From positions 744,001-808,000 of the forward strand of contig JARGXX010000001.1 of assembly GCA_030374765.1 (NCBI GenBank): a DNA stretch of 64,000 nt. The letters run 5' to 3'. The DNA comes from Agarophyton chilense. Its lineage: Eukaryota > Rhodophyta > Florideophyceae > Gracilariales > Gracilariaceae. The first letter of the stretch is position 1. Each line of letters opens with the position of its first letter. Position numbers and translations under genes: made by a program. Below are positions 52,111 to 61,912 of the stretch, piece after piece. The notes beneath the pieces are model-generated. The model searched no databases. It saw only the letters and a program-made list of their open reading frames with translations, and was not told the DNA's origin.

Positions 52111-54203
52111 CGAACGAAATCAGCGTGCTGGAACACGCCGTCGACTCCGCTACGCAAGCGTACAAGGCGCAGAGCGATGTGGTCGCCAAATTGCGCTGCA
52201 ACCCCTCTCAAGCTGACCATCTCCCCGCCGCAGAATTGCAGCTTCGCCAGTACAAGCGCGCCGTCGACGAAGCACGAAAAAAACTCAATGCCCACCGCAA
52301 CGATCCTTCGGACGACAAAGCGGTCGCGCAACGTGCCGCAGCCGTGCACGTGTTGTTGCGTCGCCGTTTCTTTATTGCTCCTTCCTTTGAAATCTATGGT
52401 GGCGTTGCCGGACTTTATGACTACGGCCCTCCAGGCTGCGCTGTTAAGAATAATCTGCTCGCTGTGTGGCGTCAGCATTTCATCGTGGAGGAGGGCATGC
52501 TAGAATTGGAGGCTACCTGTCTCACCCCAGCGCCTGTGCTCAAGGCCAGTGGCCATGTAGACAAGTTCAATGACCTCATGGTCACCGATGTGCAAACGGC
52601 TGCGCCCTACCGTGCCGACCATGTGCTGGGTGATCACCTCGAGCAGCTCATTCAAACACAACCCGATCACCCGTTCACTGACGAGATTTCGTACCTGTTG
52701 GCCACGCTCGATGAGCTGGACCAGGCTCAGATGGACAAGTACCTCACCAAGTACGAGGTGAAGGCGCCTGAAACCGGAAACGACATCACGCCCTGCACGC
52801 CGTTCAACCTCATGTTCCAGACCTCCATTGGGCCCTCAGGCTCGCAGGTGGGCTATCTACGACCGGAAACGGCGCAGGGTATTTTTGTCAACTTCAAGCG
52901 GCTGCTGGAGACCATGGGAGGCAAGCTGCCGTTCGCGTGCGCCCAGATCGGACTGTCGTTTCGAAACGAGATCAAGCCGAGAGGCGGCTTGTTGCGTGTG
53001 CGCGAGTTCCAGCAGGCGGAAATCGAGCATTTTGTGAAGCCGGACGACAAGTCGCACACCAAGTTCGACAGTGTGAAGGATGTACGCATCAACATGTTCG
53101 GGCGCGAGCAGCAACTGTCGCGGGAGTGCGTTCCGCTGAAGATTGGTGTGGGCGAGGCGGTGGCCAAGGGGCTGATCAACAACGAGACGCTTGGATACTT
53201 CATTGCGCGCACAAGCATGTTCGTGGAGAAGATCGGGATGAACATGGAGCTGGTGCGGTTTCGTCAGCACCTTGAACACGAGATGGCGCATTACGCGTCG
53301 GATTGTTGGGACCTGGAGATTAAGAGCCTGTCTGCGAACAAGTGGATAGAGTGCGCTGGGCTGGCGGACCGATCTGCGTTCGACCTGTGCAACCATTCGA
53401 GCAAGTCCGGGATTGAACTAATGGCGCGCGAGAATTACGCGGAACCGCGACGTGTGGAGGTTCTGGTTTGCATTCCGAACAAGGGCGTTCTGGGGCGCAG
53501 CTTTAAGAAGAACGCGCAGGTGATAATGAAGGCTTTGGCGGAGAAGAGCGAGGAAGAGCTGGTGGAGATGAAAGCTCAGTTGGAGAACAGCGGGAAGGCG
53601 GAGGTGGGCGGGTTCGAAGTGACGGGCGACCACGTGTCATTCCGCCACGAGACCAAGTCGGTAAGCGGGCGCAGCTTCTACCCGTCGGTGATCGAGCCCA
53701 GTTTCGGCATAGGGCGGCTGCTGTGCTGTCTGTGGGAGCACTCGTACTACGTGCGCGAGGGGGAGACAGAGGCAGACGGGCAGGCAGTGCGCGCAGTGCT
53801 GGGGCTGCCGGCGTGCGTGGCGGCGGTGAAGTGCGCGGTGCTTCCGTTGAGCAAGAATGCTGCGTTCGATGTAGTGGTGGAGCAGGTGCGTGCGGCGTTG
53901 AGCGAGGGTGGTCTACTGTGTCGAGTGGACGACTCGGGAATCTCGATTGGACGGCGATACGCTCGCGCCGACGAGATGGGCACGCCGTTCGGCATCACGG
54001 TGGACTTCCAGTCGGTAGAGGACGGCACTGTTACGTTGCGTGAGCGCGACTCGACGCGGCAGGTGCGCGCTGGCGTGGGCGACGCGGTCGCCGCCGTGAC
54101 TGACCTTGTGCGCGGAGCGCGCGCGTGGGCGGACGTGCAGCGCAGTTTACCGGCGTTCGACGCCGCCGCCGCCGCCGCCGCCGCCGTCGCCGCCGCCACT
54201 TGA
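52107..54203 (+). CDS. GARS1: glycyl-tRNA synthetase, eukaryotic dimeric type, 698 aa
   Basis: It charges tRNA-Gly with glycine. The first 60 residues form a WHEP-like helical hairpin (LEHAVDSATQAYKAQSD, then LRQYKRAVDEARKKL). The class II core has the GLYDYGPPGCAVKNNLL region (motif 1 area, about 98-115), motif 2 FRNEIKPRGGLLRVREFQ (about 286-303) and motif 3 PSVIEPSFGIGRLL (about 528-541). The anticodon-binding domain is at about 575-685 (VLPLSKNAAFDVVVEQV, GTPFGITVDF, TLRERDS). The C-terminus ends in an alanine run from GCC repeats. The start is chosen at MTNEISVLEH; the frame is open about 195 codons upstream with basic stretches, so a longer organelle-targeted form is possible. Intronless. 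Confidence 0.95.
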   Translation: MTNEISVLEHAVDSATQAYKAQSDVVAKLRCNPSQADHLPAAELQLRQYKRAVDEARKKLNAHRNDPSDDKAVAQRAAAVHVLLRRRFFIAPSFEIYGGVAGLYDYGPPGCAVKNNLLAVWRQHFIVEEGMLELEATCLTPAPVLKASGHVDKFNDLMVTDVQTAAPYRADHVLGDHLEQLIQTQPDHPFTDEISYLLATLDELDQAQMDKYLTKYEVKAPETGNDITPCTPFNLMFQTSIGPSGSQVGYLRPETAQGIFVNFKRLLETMGGKLPFACAQIGLSFRNEIKPRGGLLRVREFQQAEIEHFVKPDDKSHTKFDSVKDVRINMFGREQQLSRECVPLKIGVGEAVAKGLINNETLGYFIARTSMFVEKIGMNMELVRFRQHLEHEMAHYASDCWDLEIKSLSANKWIECAGLADRSAFDLCNHSSKSGIELMARENYAEPRRVEVLVCIPNKGVLGRSFKKNAQVIMKALAEKSEEELVEMKAQLENSGKAEVGGFEVTGDHVSFRHETKSVSGRSFYPSVIEPSFGIGRLLCCLWEHSYYVREGETEADGQAVRAVLGLPACVAAVKCAVLPLSKNAAFDVVVEQVRAALSEGGLLCRVDDSGISIGRRYARADEMGTPFGITVDFQSVEDGTVTLRERDSTRQVRAGVGDAVAAVTDLVRGARAWADVQRSLPAFDAAAAAAAAVAAAT

Positions 54204-54506
54204 GAGCTGAAGATGGTGGATGCCGCCGCGGCGCTTCTCTCTATTTCTCTCTCAACGGCCGGCGCGTGCGCGACGCGTGGCCAGCGCGTGGCGGGCGGAC
54301 GCGCGCAGTTGCATACGGTAAAGAAGTGTGTCAGCGCTGCGGCAGTGGCGCACGGTGGCGACGTGGCAGCGCTGGCGGATCAGCGCGCTGGTAGCTTCCC
54401 GCGCGCTCTCTGCCGCCAGCGCACGCAAGGCGCTAATGCGCGTTGCTCGCGCACTCGTCGCCCGCGCGTCCCGCGTGCGTTCGGCGACACCCCCCCTCCT
54501 GCAGAT
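54204..54506 (+). other. spacer between GlyRS and PP2C genes
   Basis: The PP2C frame is open through this interval, and an in-frame ATG occurs at 54213, only nine bases after the GlyRS stop. A start there would leave no room for terminator and promoter in a eukaryote, so the interval is treated as spacer and leader. Confidence 0.5.
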
Positions 54507-56252
54507 ATGCTGCCTGCCCCACCAAGCTCTTCAGCAGCGCGTCCGACCGTCCACCCGCCCAGTGCCGTCTTCCCTGCCGCTTCCACTGCCGCTGCCGCTG
54601 CATCGTCATCTTCCCTGCCGCGTTCCTGCCCGCCGTCTTCGCCGTCGTCTATGCCTGCGTCGTCGCCCTCCCCACCCTTGTCTTTGTCTTTGTCGTCGCC
54701 GCACTCGCGCGGTCGCCGCCGCCGTTCCCCGCGCCGCCGCTCCCCGCGTATGCGCCCGCTGTGGCGCCGCGCGCTGCCCGCGCCAACCGCAGAGCTGCCG
54801 TTGTCGCCACCGCCAACACCTCCGCCGCCCGAGTCGGTCGCTTCCGAGCCGTCCACACTCACGCACGACTCGCTGCCGCCAAAGCTCCCCCGTCAGCCAC
54901 CGCTACGCCGCCTACAACATCTTTTCGCTCCGCACCTCGAGTCGCGCCGCCACGAAAATCTGCGCAGCACTAAGCGTCGCGTCATTAAGCTGCGCCGACA
55001 GCCGGATGACGCGCCTGTTCGAATGAGCGTTGGCTTCCGTTCGCGCACTGGATGGGAGCCTATTCGCGCCACCAAGGAGAATCAGGACTGCCTCGTCGCC
55101 CTCGTTCCGTGGGGGCCCGACTCGCGCTTCAACTTGCTTGCCGCGCTGGACGGCCATGGCCGTCATGGCCACCACTGCTCTATGTTCATTGCGCAGCGAG
55201 TCGAGGCCTTTCTGCAGCGCTCTCTGCTGCCCAACAGCCATGATCCGCAACACATTGCTGACGTGCTGTACCGCGCCATGATGTATGCAGAGCATAAACT
55301 CGAATCACCGCCTGTCACAGTCGACTATAGTCTCAGTGGTTCCACAGCCACTTTAGTGCTTCTCCACAACATCACACTGTACTGCGCAAATGTGGGCGAC
55401 AGCCGCACCATTCTTGGTAGACTCCAACCGCATCTTTTCGAATCGCAACAGTCCCAACCGTCCGTCACGACGCACCACTCTTTTTCCAAAACCTCGGATC
55501 ACTACGCTGCCATTCCAATCTCCATCGACCAGAAACCGTCAAGGCCCGATGAAATGCAGCGTTTGCTCGCAGCCGGTGCGCGTGTGGACGAGTGGCAGGG
55601 GGTTGATGTGGGCGAGACGCGCGTGTGGCGCCCGGACGTGCGATCGCCAGGACTGGCCGTGTCGCGCTCCTTCGGCGATCTCGAGGTCAAGCGCTACGGC
55701 GTCAATTGCCAACCGGAGATCTTCTCCCTCCGCTTGCACCCCGACGACCAATTCCTCGTGCTTGGGTCGGACGGAATTTTCGAGTTTTTGTCCAATCAGG
55801 ACGTCATCTCCTTCGTGGCGAGCTGTCGAGAGGAAGGCTCGGCACAGGAAGCTGCCGAGAAGCTGGTACGACTGGCAACCGAAAAATGGATCGAGGACGA
55901 CTCAATTATCGACGACATTTCATGCATCGTTGTCTACTTGGATGTCACGTCCAGCAGTGCTGCTGCACCGCAGCAGCCCACTCAGCTCCATCCGTCCGTT
56001 TCCCTCAATGAGTCCTTTGGCTCAGCTAAATCGAGTACAATCTCCGATTTTTCCCCCGCCGATCGCATTACCAATCATATTATGACCCCTGCGTCGCCGC
56101 CGCCATATGTGCCACACGGAAGCATCGACTTTCCTCACATTGCACGAGGCATGTCTGATCACAACGATGCCCACTTGTCAACCACCTTCGCAAATGCCGT
56201 ACCTCCAGAGTCAAAGCTCGAAGAGTATGACGATGCCCTTGAGATTGTATAA
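54507..56252 (+). CDS. PP2C-family protein Ser/Thr phosphatase, 581 aa
   Basis: The first 180 residues are Pro/Ser/Arg-rich and disordered. The PPM catalytic domain spans about 180-480 with the standard motifs: KENQD (about 190), LDGHGRHGH with the metal-binding Asp (about 213), SGSTATLVLL, ANVGDSRTILG (about 293-303), the PSRPDEMQR insert, PGLAVSRSFGD, GSDGIFEFLS with the metal-binding Asp (about 420) and DDISCIVVYL (about 468). Metal ligands appear intact, so it should be an active Mg/Mn-dependent phosphatase. A 100-residue Ser/Pro tail follows. The start MLPAPPSSS is the first ATG leaving a sensible gap to the preceding gene. Substrates are unknown; algal PP2Cs act in stress, light or cell-cycle signalling. 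Confidence 0.92.
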   Translation: MLPAPPSSSAARPTVHPPSAVFPAASTAAAAASSSSLPRSCPPSSPSSMPASSPSPPLSLSLSSPHSRGRRRRSPRRRSPRMRPLWRRALPAPTAELPLSPPPTPPPPESVASEPSTLTHDSLPPKLPRQPPLRRLQHLFAPHLESRRHENLRSTKRRVIKLRRQPDDAPVRMSVGFRSRTGWEPIRATKENQDCLVALVPWGPDSRFNLLAALDGHGRHGHHCSMFIAQRVEAFLQRSLLPNSHDPQHIADVLYRAMMYAEHKLESPPVTVDYSLSGSTATLVLLHNITLYCANVGDSRTILGRLQPHLFESQQSQPSVTTHHSFSKTSDHYAAIPISIDQKPSRPDEMQRLLAAGARVDEWQGVDVGETRVWRPDVRSPGLAVSRSFGDLEVKRYGVNCQPEIFSLRLHPDDQFLVLGSDGIFEFLSNQDVISFVASCREEGSAQEAAEKLVRLATEKWIEDDSIIDDISCIVVYLDVTSSSAAAPQQPTQLHPSVSLNESFGSAKSSTISDFSPADRITNHIMTPASPPPYVPHGSIDFPHIARGMSDHNDAHLSTTFANAVPPESKLEEYDDALEIV

Positions 56253-56810
56253 TGTCAACAGTATGCTTTACACTACTTGCTTCCTGCAAATAATACACAA
56301 CTGCAGTCTTGACGGAGAAATCGCTTCTCTGCTTTTTTTTTTTTTTTTTTTCCTTTCATCAATTTTTCGACCGTCGCAGCGAATGCGCTTCGTACACTGT
56401 ACTCGGCGAGAATTGGGTGTAACAATTACTACTAATATTCGGCTATTATGGGCTTTCAAATAGAGCATGGAGGGAAAACAACTTGCTTTCTTCGGAACAT
56501 AGGCTGATCTTGTGCACTTACGGTGACATCGAGTTGCTGCAATGGAGACGGAGGGGATTCGCGACTTTCTTTTACGAATGACACGGTCGACTTGAAAACA
56601 GAGTGGCGTTATTTACGAATTCCCTATCAATCTCACTATCTCACTGTAGATCGTCATCACGATTATTGGTTTGCGCAAATTCAGTCCGAGAACTTTCATA
56701 TCTTCTGTACCTAAGATAGCTGGCGCACGGTGTCTCGAGCTGACGCTCTTGTGGACGAGTGCTGTATAAAAAAATTAAAACAGGCAAGCACCAACATACG
56801 GCCGGCCGAC
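56253..56810. other. convergent 3' region with a T19 run
   Basis: This is the region where the PP2C gene (plus) and the membrane-protein gene (minus) end facing each other. It holds T19 at 56333-56351. AT-rich sequence near 56255-56300 and 56760-56785 would suit polyadenylation of the two messages. No gene is present. Confidence 0.6.
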
Positions 56811-58622
56811 TCATGACCACTTCCACATCGAAAGACGTGGTGCGTGATTGATTTTCTTGTCTCGATGGCGATTGTGCGTCTTTGGTGGCGGTCGAGCTTC
56901 CAGCGCCCTTCGACACTTGCGACTCTTGTCTGTTCCAAACACTCTCCAGAATTTTCTTTTGGGCTCGATATCGTCTTCCTCCGATGTCGACGACTCGTCC
57001 TCCCCTCCATTTCCAAACAGCAGGCTGATGAATCCCGACGACGCCTTGTCCTCTTTCTGCGACACATGACTCTTTCCTTTCTTGGAGTGCGACGTTATCC
57101 CACCGCCACGAGAACGACGGTGGCTCAAATCACCTTGTTCTTCATCGTCGCTGTGTTCGCTGTCGGTGAGAGAAACCTTTTTGTTTGTCAATCGATCCCC
57201 CCTCTCAGATCTGTATTTGTGTTTGACACTTTCATCAATTCTCACATGTCGTCTCGTGGACCGCCGGGAGGCAAGTCCTTGATCTGTGAGCGATTCAAAA
57301 AAGTGCTTTGCAAACCTCTGTAACTGTTGCACATCACCTAGGGTGCTGCCAACTGAACGAACCACGCTGTCGACCAAGCGAATGATACCATTGTCGTTGA
57401 CTTGACGGCTGCTCATGCGACTATACCTCTCATACAGGACAAAGCCAAAGATAGTGGCGTACATCATGTAGTTAAATGTGTACATCACGGGTGGCGCATC
57501 TGTGAACACCTTGCGCCACGCAAACAGAAAGTAGTGGATGCCAACAGTAACTGTAGCAACAAATTGCGATAGGTTTCTTCTATCAAAGCACAACGCAGTT
57601 TGCAGCGCAAGCATGGCAACATGCCACATGAAATAGGCAGCGAGGAGCAGGTTTGCAATAACAAACGATGTTTCATACCGTTTGGACCAGATGCGCAACG
57701 GATCTTGACGCAAGATAAGCGAAGCCATCACACTAAACGCACACATCAGTATGAAGTACACATTCCCGACGAAGAGACAGGTAGACACGGTGACTTTTGT
57801 GGACGTGTCCAGAATCCGCTTAAAGATGGAAAAGATAGTGAGCAACGGAACAAGCAAAACGCAGTAAAAGAGGATACCGCTGAGAAAAGGCGACGATGAA
57901 ATGTTCACATGAGTGTACTTATCGATTTCGGAGCCAACATGATCGACTAATCTGTTGTTGGTGTCGGCGGCGATTACAAGATAGTCCAAAAAGGGAACCA
58001 GGGCAGCAGCTCCTTTCCTGAGGGCTCCGGCCATTGCATCCGGCAAAGCCCTTGCGTGATGCTCAACCAAATCTCCGACGGTAAGGTTGTGTATTTTGTT
58101 CATGATGACATTCTTGGTAGTGCTTAGTTCTTCTGATTGGCGGTGAAGACGAGTGAGTGTCTGTTGTAACTGGCGCTGTCTTCTGATAAGTTCATTGTAT
58201 CGCTGAAGAGTTCGGGGCGCCTCACGTCGGTACATTTCAATCTCCTTTCCTTGTTCTTCAAGCGCAGCCTGACTAAGCTTGACTTGACCATCTTGCATGT
58301 TTGTTTGCCCCTTCTTCAGTTCCAGAGACTTCTCCAAGTAATCTTTCTCATGCGCCAAATCTTTCGTCTCCTGTTCCATGCGAGACATTTTAATATGATG
58401 CTCGGCAATTCTGGAGCGAAGATCTTCTATGGAGGCGTGGCTCTCCGGGGGGTCTTCTTGGTCATTTGATTCTGCTAAGGAACGCCGTACGTGGGAAGGT
58501 CGCGAAGATGGACGGACGAATCTGCCCAGCCAGCTTTTCAAGACGGTGTCGGACCGTCTCGCATTAGCAGTGGGACATGAGAGCAATAGCAGCATAAGCA
58601 AGGCTATGTGACGGAACGGCAT
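56811..58622 (-). CDS. five-span membrane protein with luminal coiled coil, 603 aa
   Basis: The signal peptide MPFRHIALLMLLLLSCPTANA supports the start at 58622. A luminal/extracellular part follows with a long coiled coil (about 64-178, e.g. KMSRMEQETKDLAHEKDYLE and RRQRQLQQTLTRLHRQSEEL) and an N-glycosylation-like NLT. Five hydrophobic spans lie at about 246-267, 277-303, 318-346, 353-369 and 377-397, then a 200-residue Ser/Arg/Lys/Glu-rich cytosolic tail with acidic patches (DSEHSDDEEQGD, SSTSEEDD). The layout recalls plant transmembrane proteins of unknown function with a similar span block, but I cannot name the family. It is divergent from HRD1 across 880 bp, so a shared promoter is possible. 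ER or Golgi location is inferred from the signal peptide and lack of a plastid leader. Confidence 0.75.
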   Translation of the reverse strand: MPFRHIALLMLLLLSCPTANARRSDTVLKSWLGRFVRPSSRPSHVRRSLAESNDQEDPPESHASIEDLRSRIAEHHIKMSRMEQETKDLAHEKDYLEKSLELKKGQTNMQDGQVKLSQAALEEQGKEIEMYRREAPRTLQRYNELIRRQRQLQQTLTRLHRQSEELSTTKNVIMNKIHNLTVGDLVEHHARALPDAMAGALRKGAAALVPFLDYLVIAADTNNRLVDHVGSEIDKYTHVNISSSPFLSGILFYCVLLVPLLTIFSIFKRILDTSTKVTVSTCLFVGNVYFILMCAFSVMASLILRQDPLRIWSKRYETSFVIANLLLAAYFMWHVAMLALQTALCFDRRNLSQFVATVTVGIHYFLFAWRKVFTDAPPVMYTFNYMMYATIFGFVLYERYSRMSSRQVNDNGIIRLVDSVVRSVGSTLGDVQQLQRFAKHFFESLTDQGLASRRSTRRHVRIDESVKHKYRSERGDRLTNKKVSLTDSEHSDDEEQGDLSHRRSRGGGITSHSKKGKSHVSQKEDKASSGFISLLFGNGGEDESSTSEEDDIEPKRKFWRVFGTDKSRKCRRALEARPPPKTHNRHRDKKINHAPRLSMWKWS

Positions 58623-59500
58623 ATCTGATGGGAAGCAGGACAACAGCCGGTTCGACAGCGATACTCTGTGGAGGAGGACGCTGTGGAGCAAAATATGCTC
58701 TGGTGTTTGCACTTGACATGCTTGAATTCCGATTCGAGCGGCCTCGTGAGTTTAACCAATTGAAGATGCTCAGTTCAGGCACCGTGGGTACAGAGCGGGG
58801 TGCAATCGCCGTGAGAGAGCGGGGTTTTTACCGGCTTTGAGCAAACTCGTGCATTCCCGATGCACGCGGACGCGTAGTGGCGGGGCAAGCGACCTTTTCG
58901 GCCATTTTCCAGCAACTCCCTTCCAAAGTTTCGGACCGGATTTTTTTTGCGCACGTTGTAGAGCAACAACTGCGGACGACTTTACATCTGCGAAACGACT
59001 TGAGACGCACTTGAACAATTGCAATGCGGAAGAGCTAATATATGTTTGTCGGTGCTCGCTTCAACGACGCGACGCAACGCAACGCCGCAGTGTCCTGCTC
59101 TCACTTTCTCAATAAAAGCCGTCGCGAAGACGGTGTTGTTTGCAACTTTCAGGCAGACAACAAATCAGATCATCAGTAAGAGTTGGCAGTCAACTTTTTC
59201 AAAAAACCATTTTGATTGGCCGAAGCTGCGGGTGTTGCACCAGCACCCGCACCTGTTCATTGCCCCAAACACTGCTGCTGGCAGCCACTGTGCTGCACAC
59301 CGCTCTGGAGCTTCGTACTTGGGTGACGCCACCCGCCGTCATCAACTTCCTCAGTGGTGTAGTCAAAGGCGTTATTCTGGCGGTGTTGCGGTTGTGCTGA
59401 GCCTATTTTCTTGGTGACCAACAAGCGACCGCAATCTTGTGTTTCCCTCTCTTTCACCTAGTTGCAGTTTCGTCACAGACTCGTGCTGTGGCTGCAGAAA
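58623..59500. promoter_or_regulatory. divergent promoter region between the membrane protein and HRD1
   Basis: 880 bases lie between two divergent ATG codons. No TATA box is clear. An AATAAA at about 59110 and small frames (58837-59115, 59140-59400) are present but unsupported as genes; the second lacks an ATG. Confidence 0.45.
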
Positions 59501-61912
59501 ATGGCCATGCCGAGCCTCATCTCCTTTAGGGGGTATGTGTTTTTCTCCATACTTCTCGGCGCCACAGTGCTCTCTCATGCCGTCTACACGAAGAAGTTTT
59601 TCTATAGAACGGTGGTTTATCTCTCGCGATCAAAAATTGCCATCATTTGTGCTGCAAATATGGCGCTTGTGTCAATACTACTAATCTGGCGTATTACGCA
59701 ACTAATTTTCCTCGGCCCTCTACGTTTCAGGGAAGTGGAACGGTTACAGCTTCGTGCTCGAGATGCTATCATCGAATATCTATTTGCTCTCTCTGTGTTC
59801 CGCGATGATTTTAACACTCGCTTTGTGGCGTTCATCATGACTGTTTTGCTTCTGAAGAGTTTACATTGGCTGGCCAAGGACCGAACAGACTATCTAGAAG
59901 AACAGCTCCGATGTCCACTTCGCACTCACATCCGCCTCGTTGGTCTTCTGGTGCTTCTTGCGTTCCTTGACGTGTTTCTTGCGGCATTTTGTATCCAAAA
60001 GACTGTACAAAGCAACGGGCGGTCCATGTTTGTTCTGTTTTCATTTGAATTTACTCTGCTCGCCATCGAGCTCACTGGGAACGTTTTCCAGTACATTTTC
60101 TTTCTCATTGACCAAGGAATGGATGGGCGTTGGGGATCGAAGGGCGTATTCTCCTTTTACGCCGAGCTGTTGTGCGACTTGTCAACGCTTACTATATATA
60201 TTGTGTTCTTCATCTATGTGCAGATTTACTATTCGTTCCCGTACCATATCATTCGCGAGTTCTACGTGACGCTGAGCAAGTTCCAACGCAAGTGTGCGGA
60301 TTTCCTTCGCTATCGTCGCGTGGTGGCAAATATGCACCAAGTCGTGCAAGTAGTGACGGAGGAAGAGCTTCAGCAAGGAGACCGCACTTGTATCATCTGT
60401 CGAGAGGAAATGGAGTCGGCTATCAAGCTGGGGTGCGGGCACGTGTTTCATCGTCGATGCCTTGAAAACTGGCTCAAACGCCAACTCAGCTGCCCGACTT
60501 GCAGGGCTACCATTGATGTGAACCGCAACGCGTCGCGAAATCAAGAGCGTGGCGCAAATCACAACGCAAACGCAAATCGACCACCGCAGCCAAATGCCGC
60601 TGCGCAGCCTGCCAACTCGAATCGACCCCAAGCGCAAACTCAAGCGGACCAGCCTGCCGATCGCGGACCACAGCCGCCTCATCAACAACCGTTAGCGCAA
60701 CACGCTGGTGTGCCCCGTGCGGCCCAAAACGATAACATCGCCGACGGCGGCGCTCGTTTGCTTCACTTTGCAAACCAATGGTTTAACCAAGTTATGAATG
60801 AAGCCGGCGTTCGTCCTCAGCCCAATGCTCAAAACCCACAGCCGCCAAACCCTAACAATGCACATGCTAATCATCACCATCATCATCATCACCATCACCA
60901 TCACCACGCAAATCCCATTCAGGAACCGAATCGGCAAATGACCCCACAGCCAAACCAGCAACAAGCGCAGCAGGCCCAACATCCGAACGCGTTCTTGAAC
61001 TACCCGTTTCTCCCCGGACCAAACGCAATTGCACACATGCAGCTTCGTGCACGTCGCCGCGGCGCACTGGCCGGAATTCAACAATACCAACCCATATATC
61101 GCGTCCAATTTCCGCCGTTGAACAATGCTCCCAATACGGCAAATCAAGCTCCGTCTCAGAATGCCAACCTAGCCACACAGAACGCCACACCCGCTTCTGG
61201 CGTATCAGAACAGGCAGGCGTGCAAAACGATGCAAGCGCTTCCAATCTGTCTAATGCACCTCAGCAACACGTCAGGGGCTCTTCATCGTCAACTTCGTCT
61301 GCCTCTGCCTCTGCCTCTGCTTCAAACCAAGTGGCAAGTTCCTATACAGGCCCTGCTGCCAGTGTTGCACACGCGAGCCCTTCTGCGACGGAAATCGCTT
61401 CTGCGCCCCCGCAAGTAGCACGGGCAGGCCAGATTGGCGGAATAATGGCGAGGAACTTCGCCATGCAGACGGGTTTGAATTCACAACTTGGCGCGGGCAC
61501 CGGGGCGCAGACTCTGCCCTTGGAGCGCTTGTTTGAAATTCAGAGACACATCGAGGTTTTGCGAAGCGAGGTGCAGAATTTGGTCCTTCACGCCACCGAG
61601 GCGCAACTGAGTGCCATGGAGAGTGAAGAAGAAGCACAGAACAGCGGTCAAGCGTCAAGCGAAATTTCATCCCATAATCGTGCTGCTGCCGGCGCCGCCA
61701 GCTCGGAGAGTGTGGTGACGCCGCACGCAGTTGTGCAGGACAGTGGGGCTCGACATGAACAGGTTGAAGTGGGTGGGCGAGGAGGCGGAAGCGCGTCCTC
61801 GGCGGGAGGAGCTGGGGGCGGTCGTCAAGGGAGAAGTGAGGAAGAAGACTCGGAAGCACAAAGAATCCGTCGACGGAGAATTGAATTCTTGGAGCGATTA
61901 AATCGAAGTTAG
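59501..61912 (+). CDS. HRD1: HRD1/synoviolin ER-associated E3 ubiquitin ligase, 803 aa
   Basis: It ubiquitinates misfolded proteins retro-translocated from the ER. The N-terminal 250 residues hold six or more membrane spans with the HRD1-typical opening (YVFFSILLGATVLSHAVYT, KKFFYRTVVYLSRSK) and the span SFEFTLLAIELTGNVFQY. The RING-H2 finger lies at residues 297-334: CIIC, then CGHVFHRRC and CPTC, giving all eight ligands C297, C300, C312, H314, H317, C320, C331, C334, with NWLKRQLSCPTC like animal and plant HRD1. The 460-residue tail is low complexity: Asn/Gln/Ala/Pro-rich, a run of 13 His coded at about 60871-60909, a Ser/Ala run (SASASASAS), and a final charged helix. The start MAMPSLISF is the first ATG of the frame. 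It ends in TAG. Intronless. Confidence 0.95.
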   Translation: MAMPSLISFRGYVFFSILLGATVLSHAVYTKKFFYRTVVYLSRSKIAIICAANMALVSILLIWRITQLIFLGPLRFREVERLQLRARDAIIEYLFALSVFRDDFNTRFVAFIMTVLLLKSLHWLAKDRTDYLEEQLRCPLRTHIRLVGLLVLLAFLDVFLAAFCIQKTVQSNGRSMFVLFSFEFTLLAIELTGNVFQYIFFLIDQGMDGRWGSKGVFSFYAELLCDLSTLTIYIVFFIYVQIYYSFPYHIIREFYVTLSKFQRKCADFLRYRRVVANMHQVVQVVTEEELQQGDRTCIICREEMESAIKLGCGHVFHRRCLENWLKRQLSCPTCRATIDVNRNASRNQERGANHNANANRPPQPNAAAQPANSNRPQAQTQADQPADRGPQPPHQQPLAQHAGVPRAAQNDNIADGGARLLHFANQWFNQVMNEAGVRPQPNAQNPQPPNPNNAHANHHHHHHHHHHHHANPIQEPNRQMTPQPNQQQAQQAQHPNAFLNYPFLPGPNAIAHMQLRARRRGALAGIQQYQPIYRVQFPPLNNAPNTANQAPSQNANLATQNATPASGVSEQAGVQNDASASNLSNAPQQHVRGSSSSTSSASASASASNQVASSYTGPAASVAHASPSATEIASAPPQVARAGQIGGIMARNFAMQTGLNSQLGAGTGAQTLPLERLFEIQRHIEVLRSEVQNLVLHATEAQLSAMESEEEAQNSGQASSEISSHNRAAAGAASSESVVTPHAVVQDSGARHEQVEVGGRGGGSASSAGGAGGGRQGRSEEEDSEAQRIRRRRIEFLERLNRS

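Noticed and set aside
54213-54506. Upstream ATG for the PP2C gene at 54213
   Set aside because: It is only nine bases after the GlyRS stop, leaving no room for a 3' end and promoter. The encoded stretch is low-complexity.
59140-59400. Small hydrophobic frame upstream of HRD1
   Set aside because: It has no ATG in frame and no recognisable family. It lies in a promoter/leader region.
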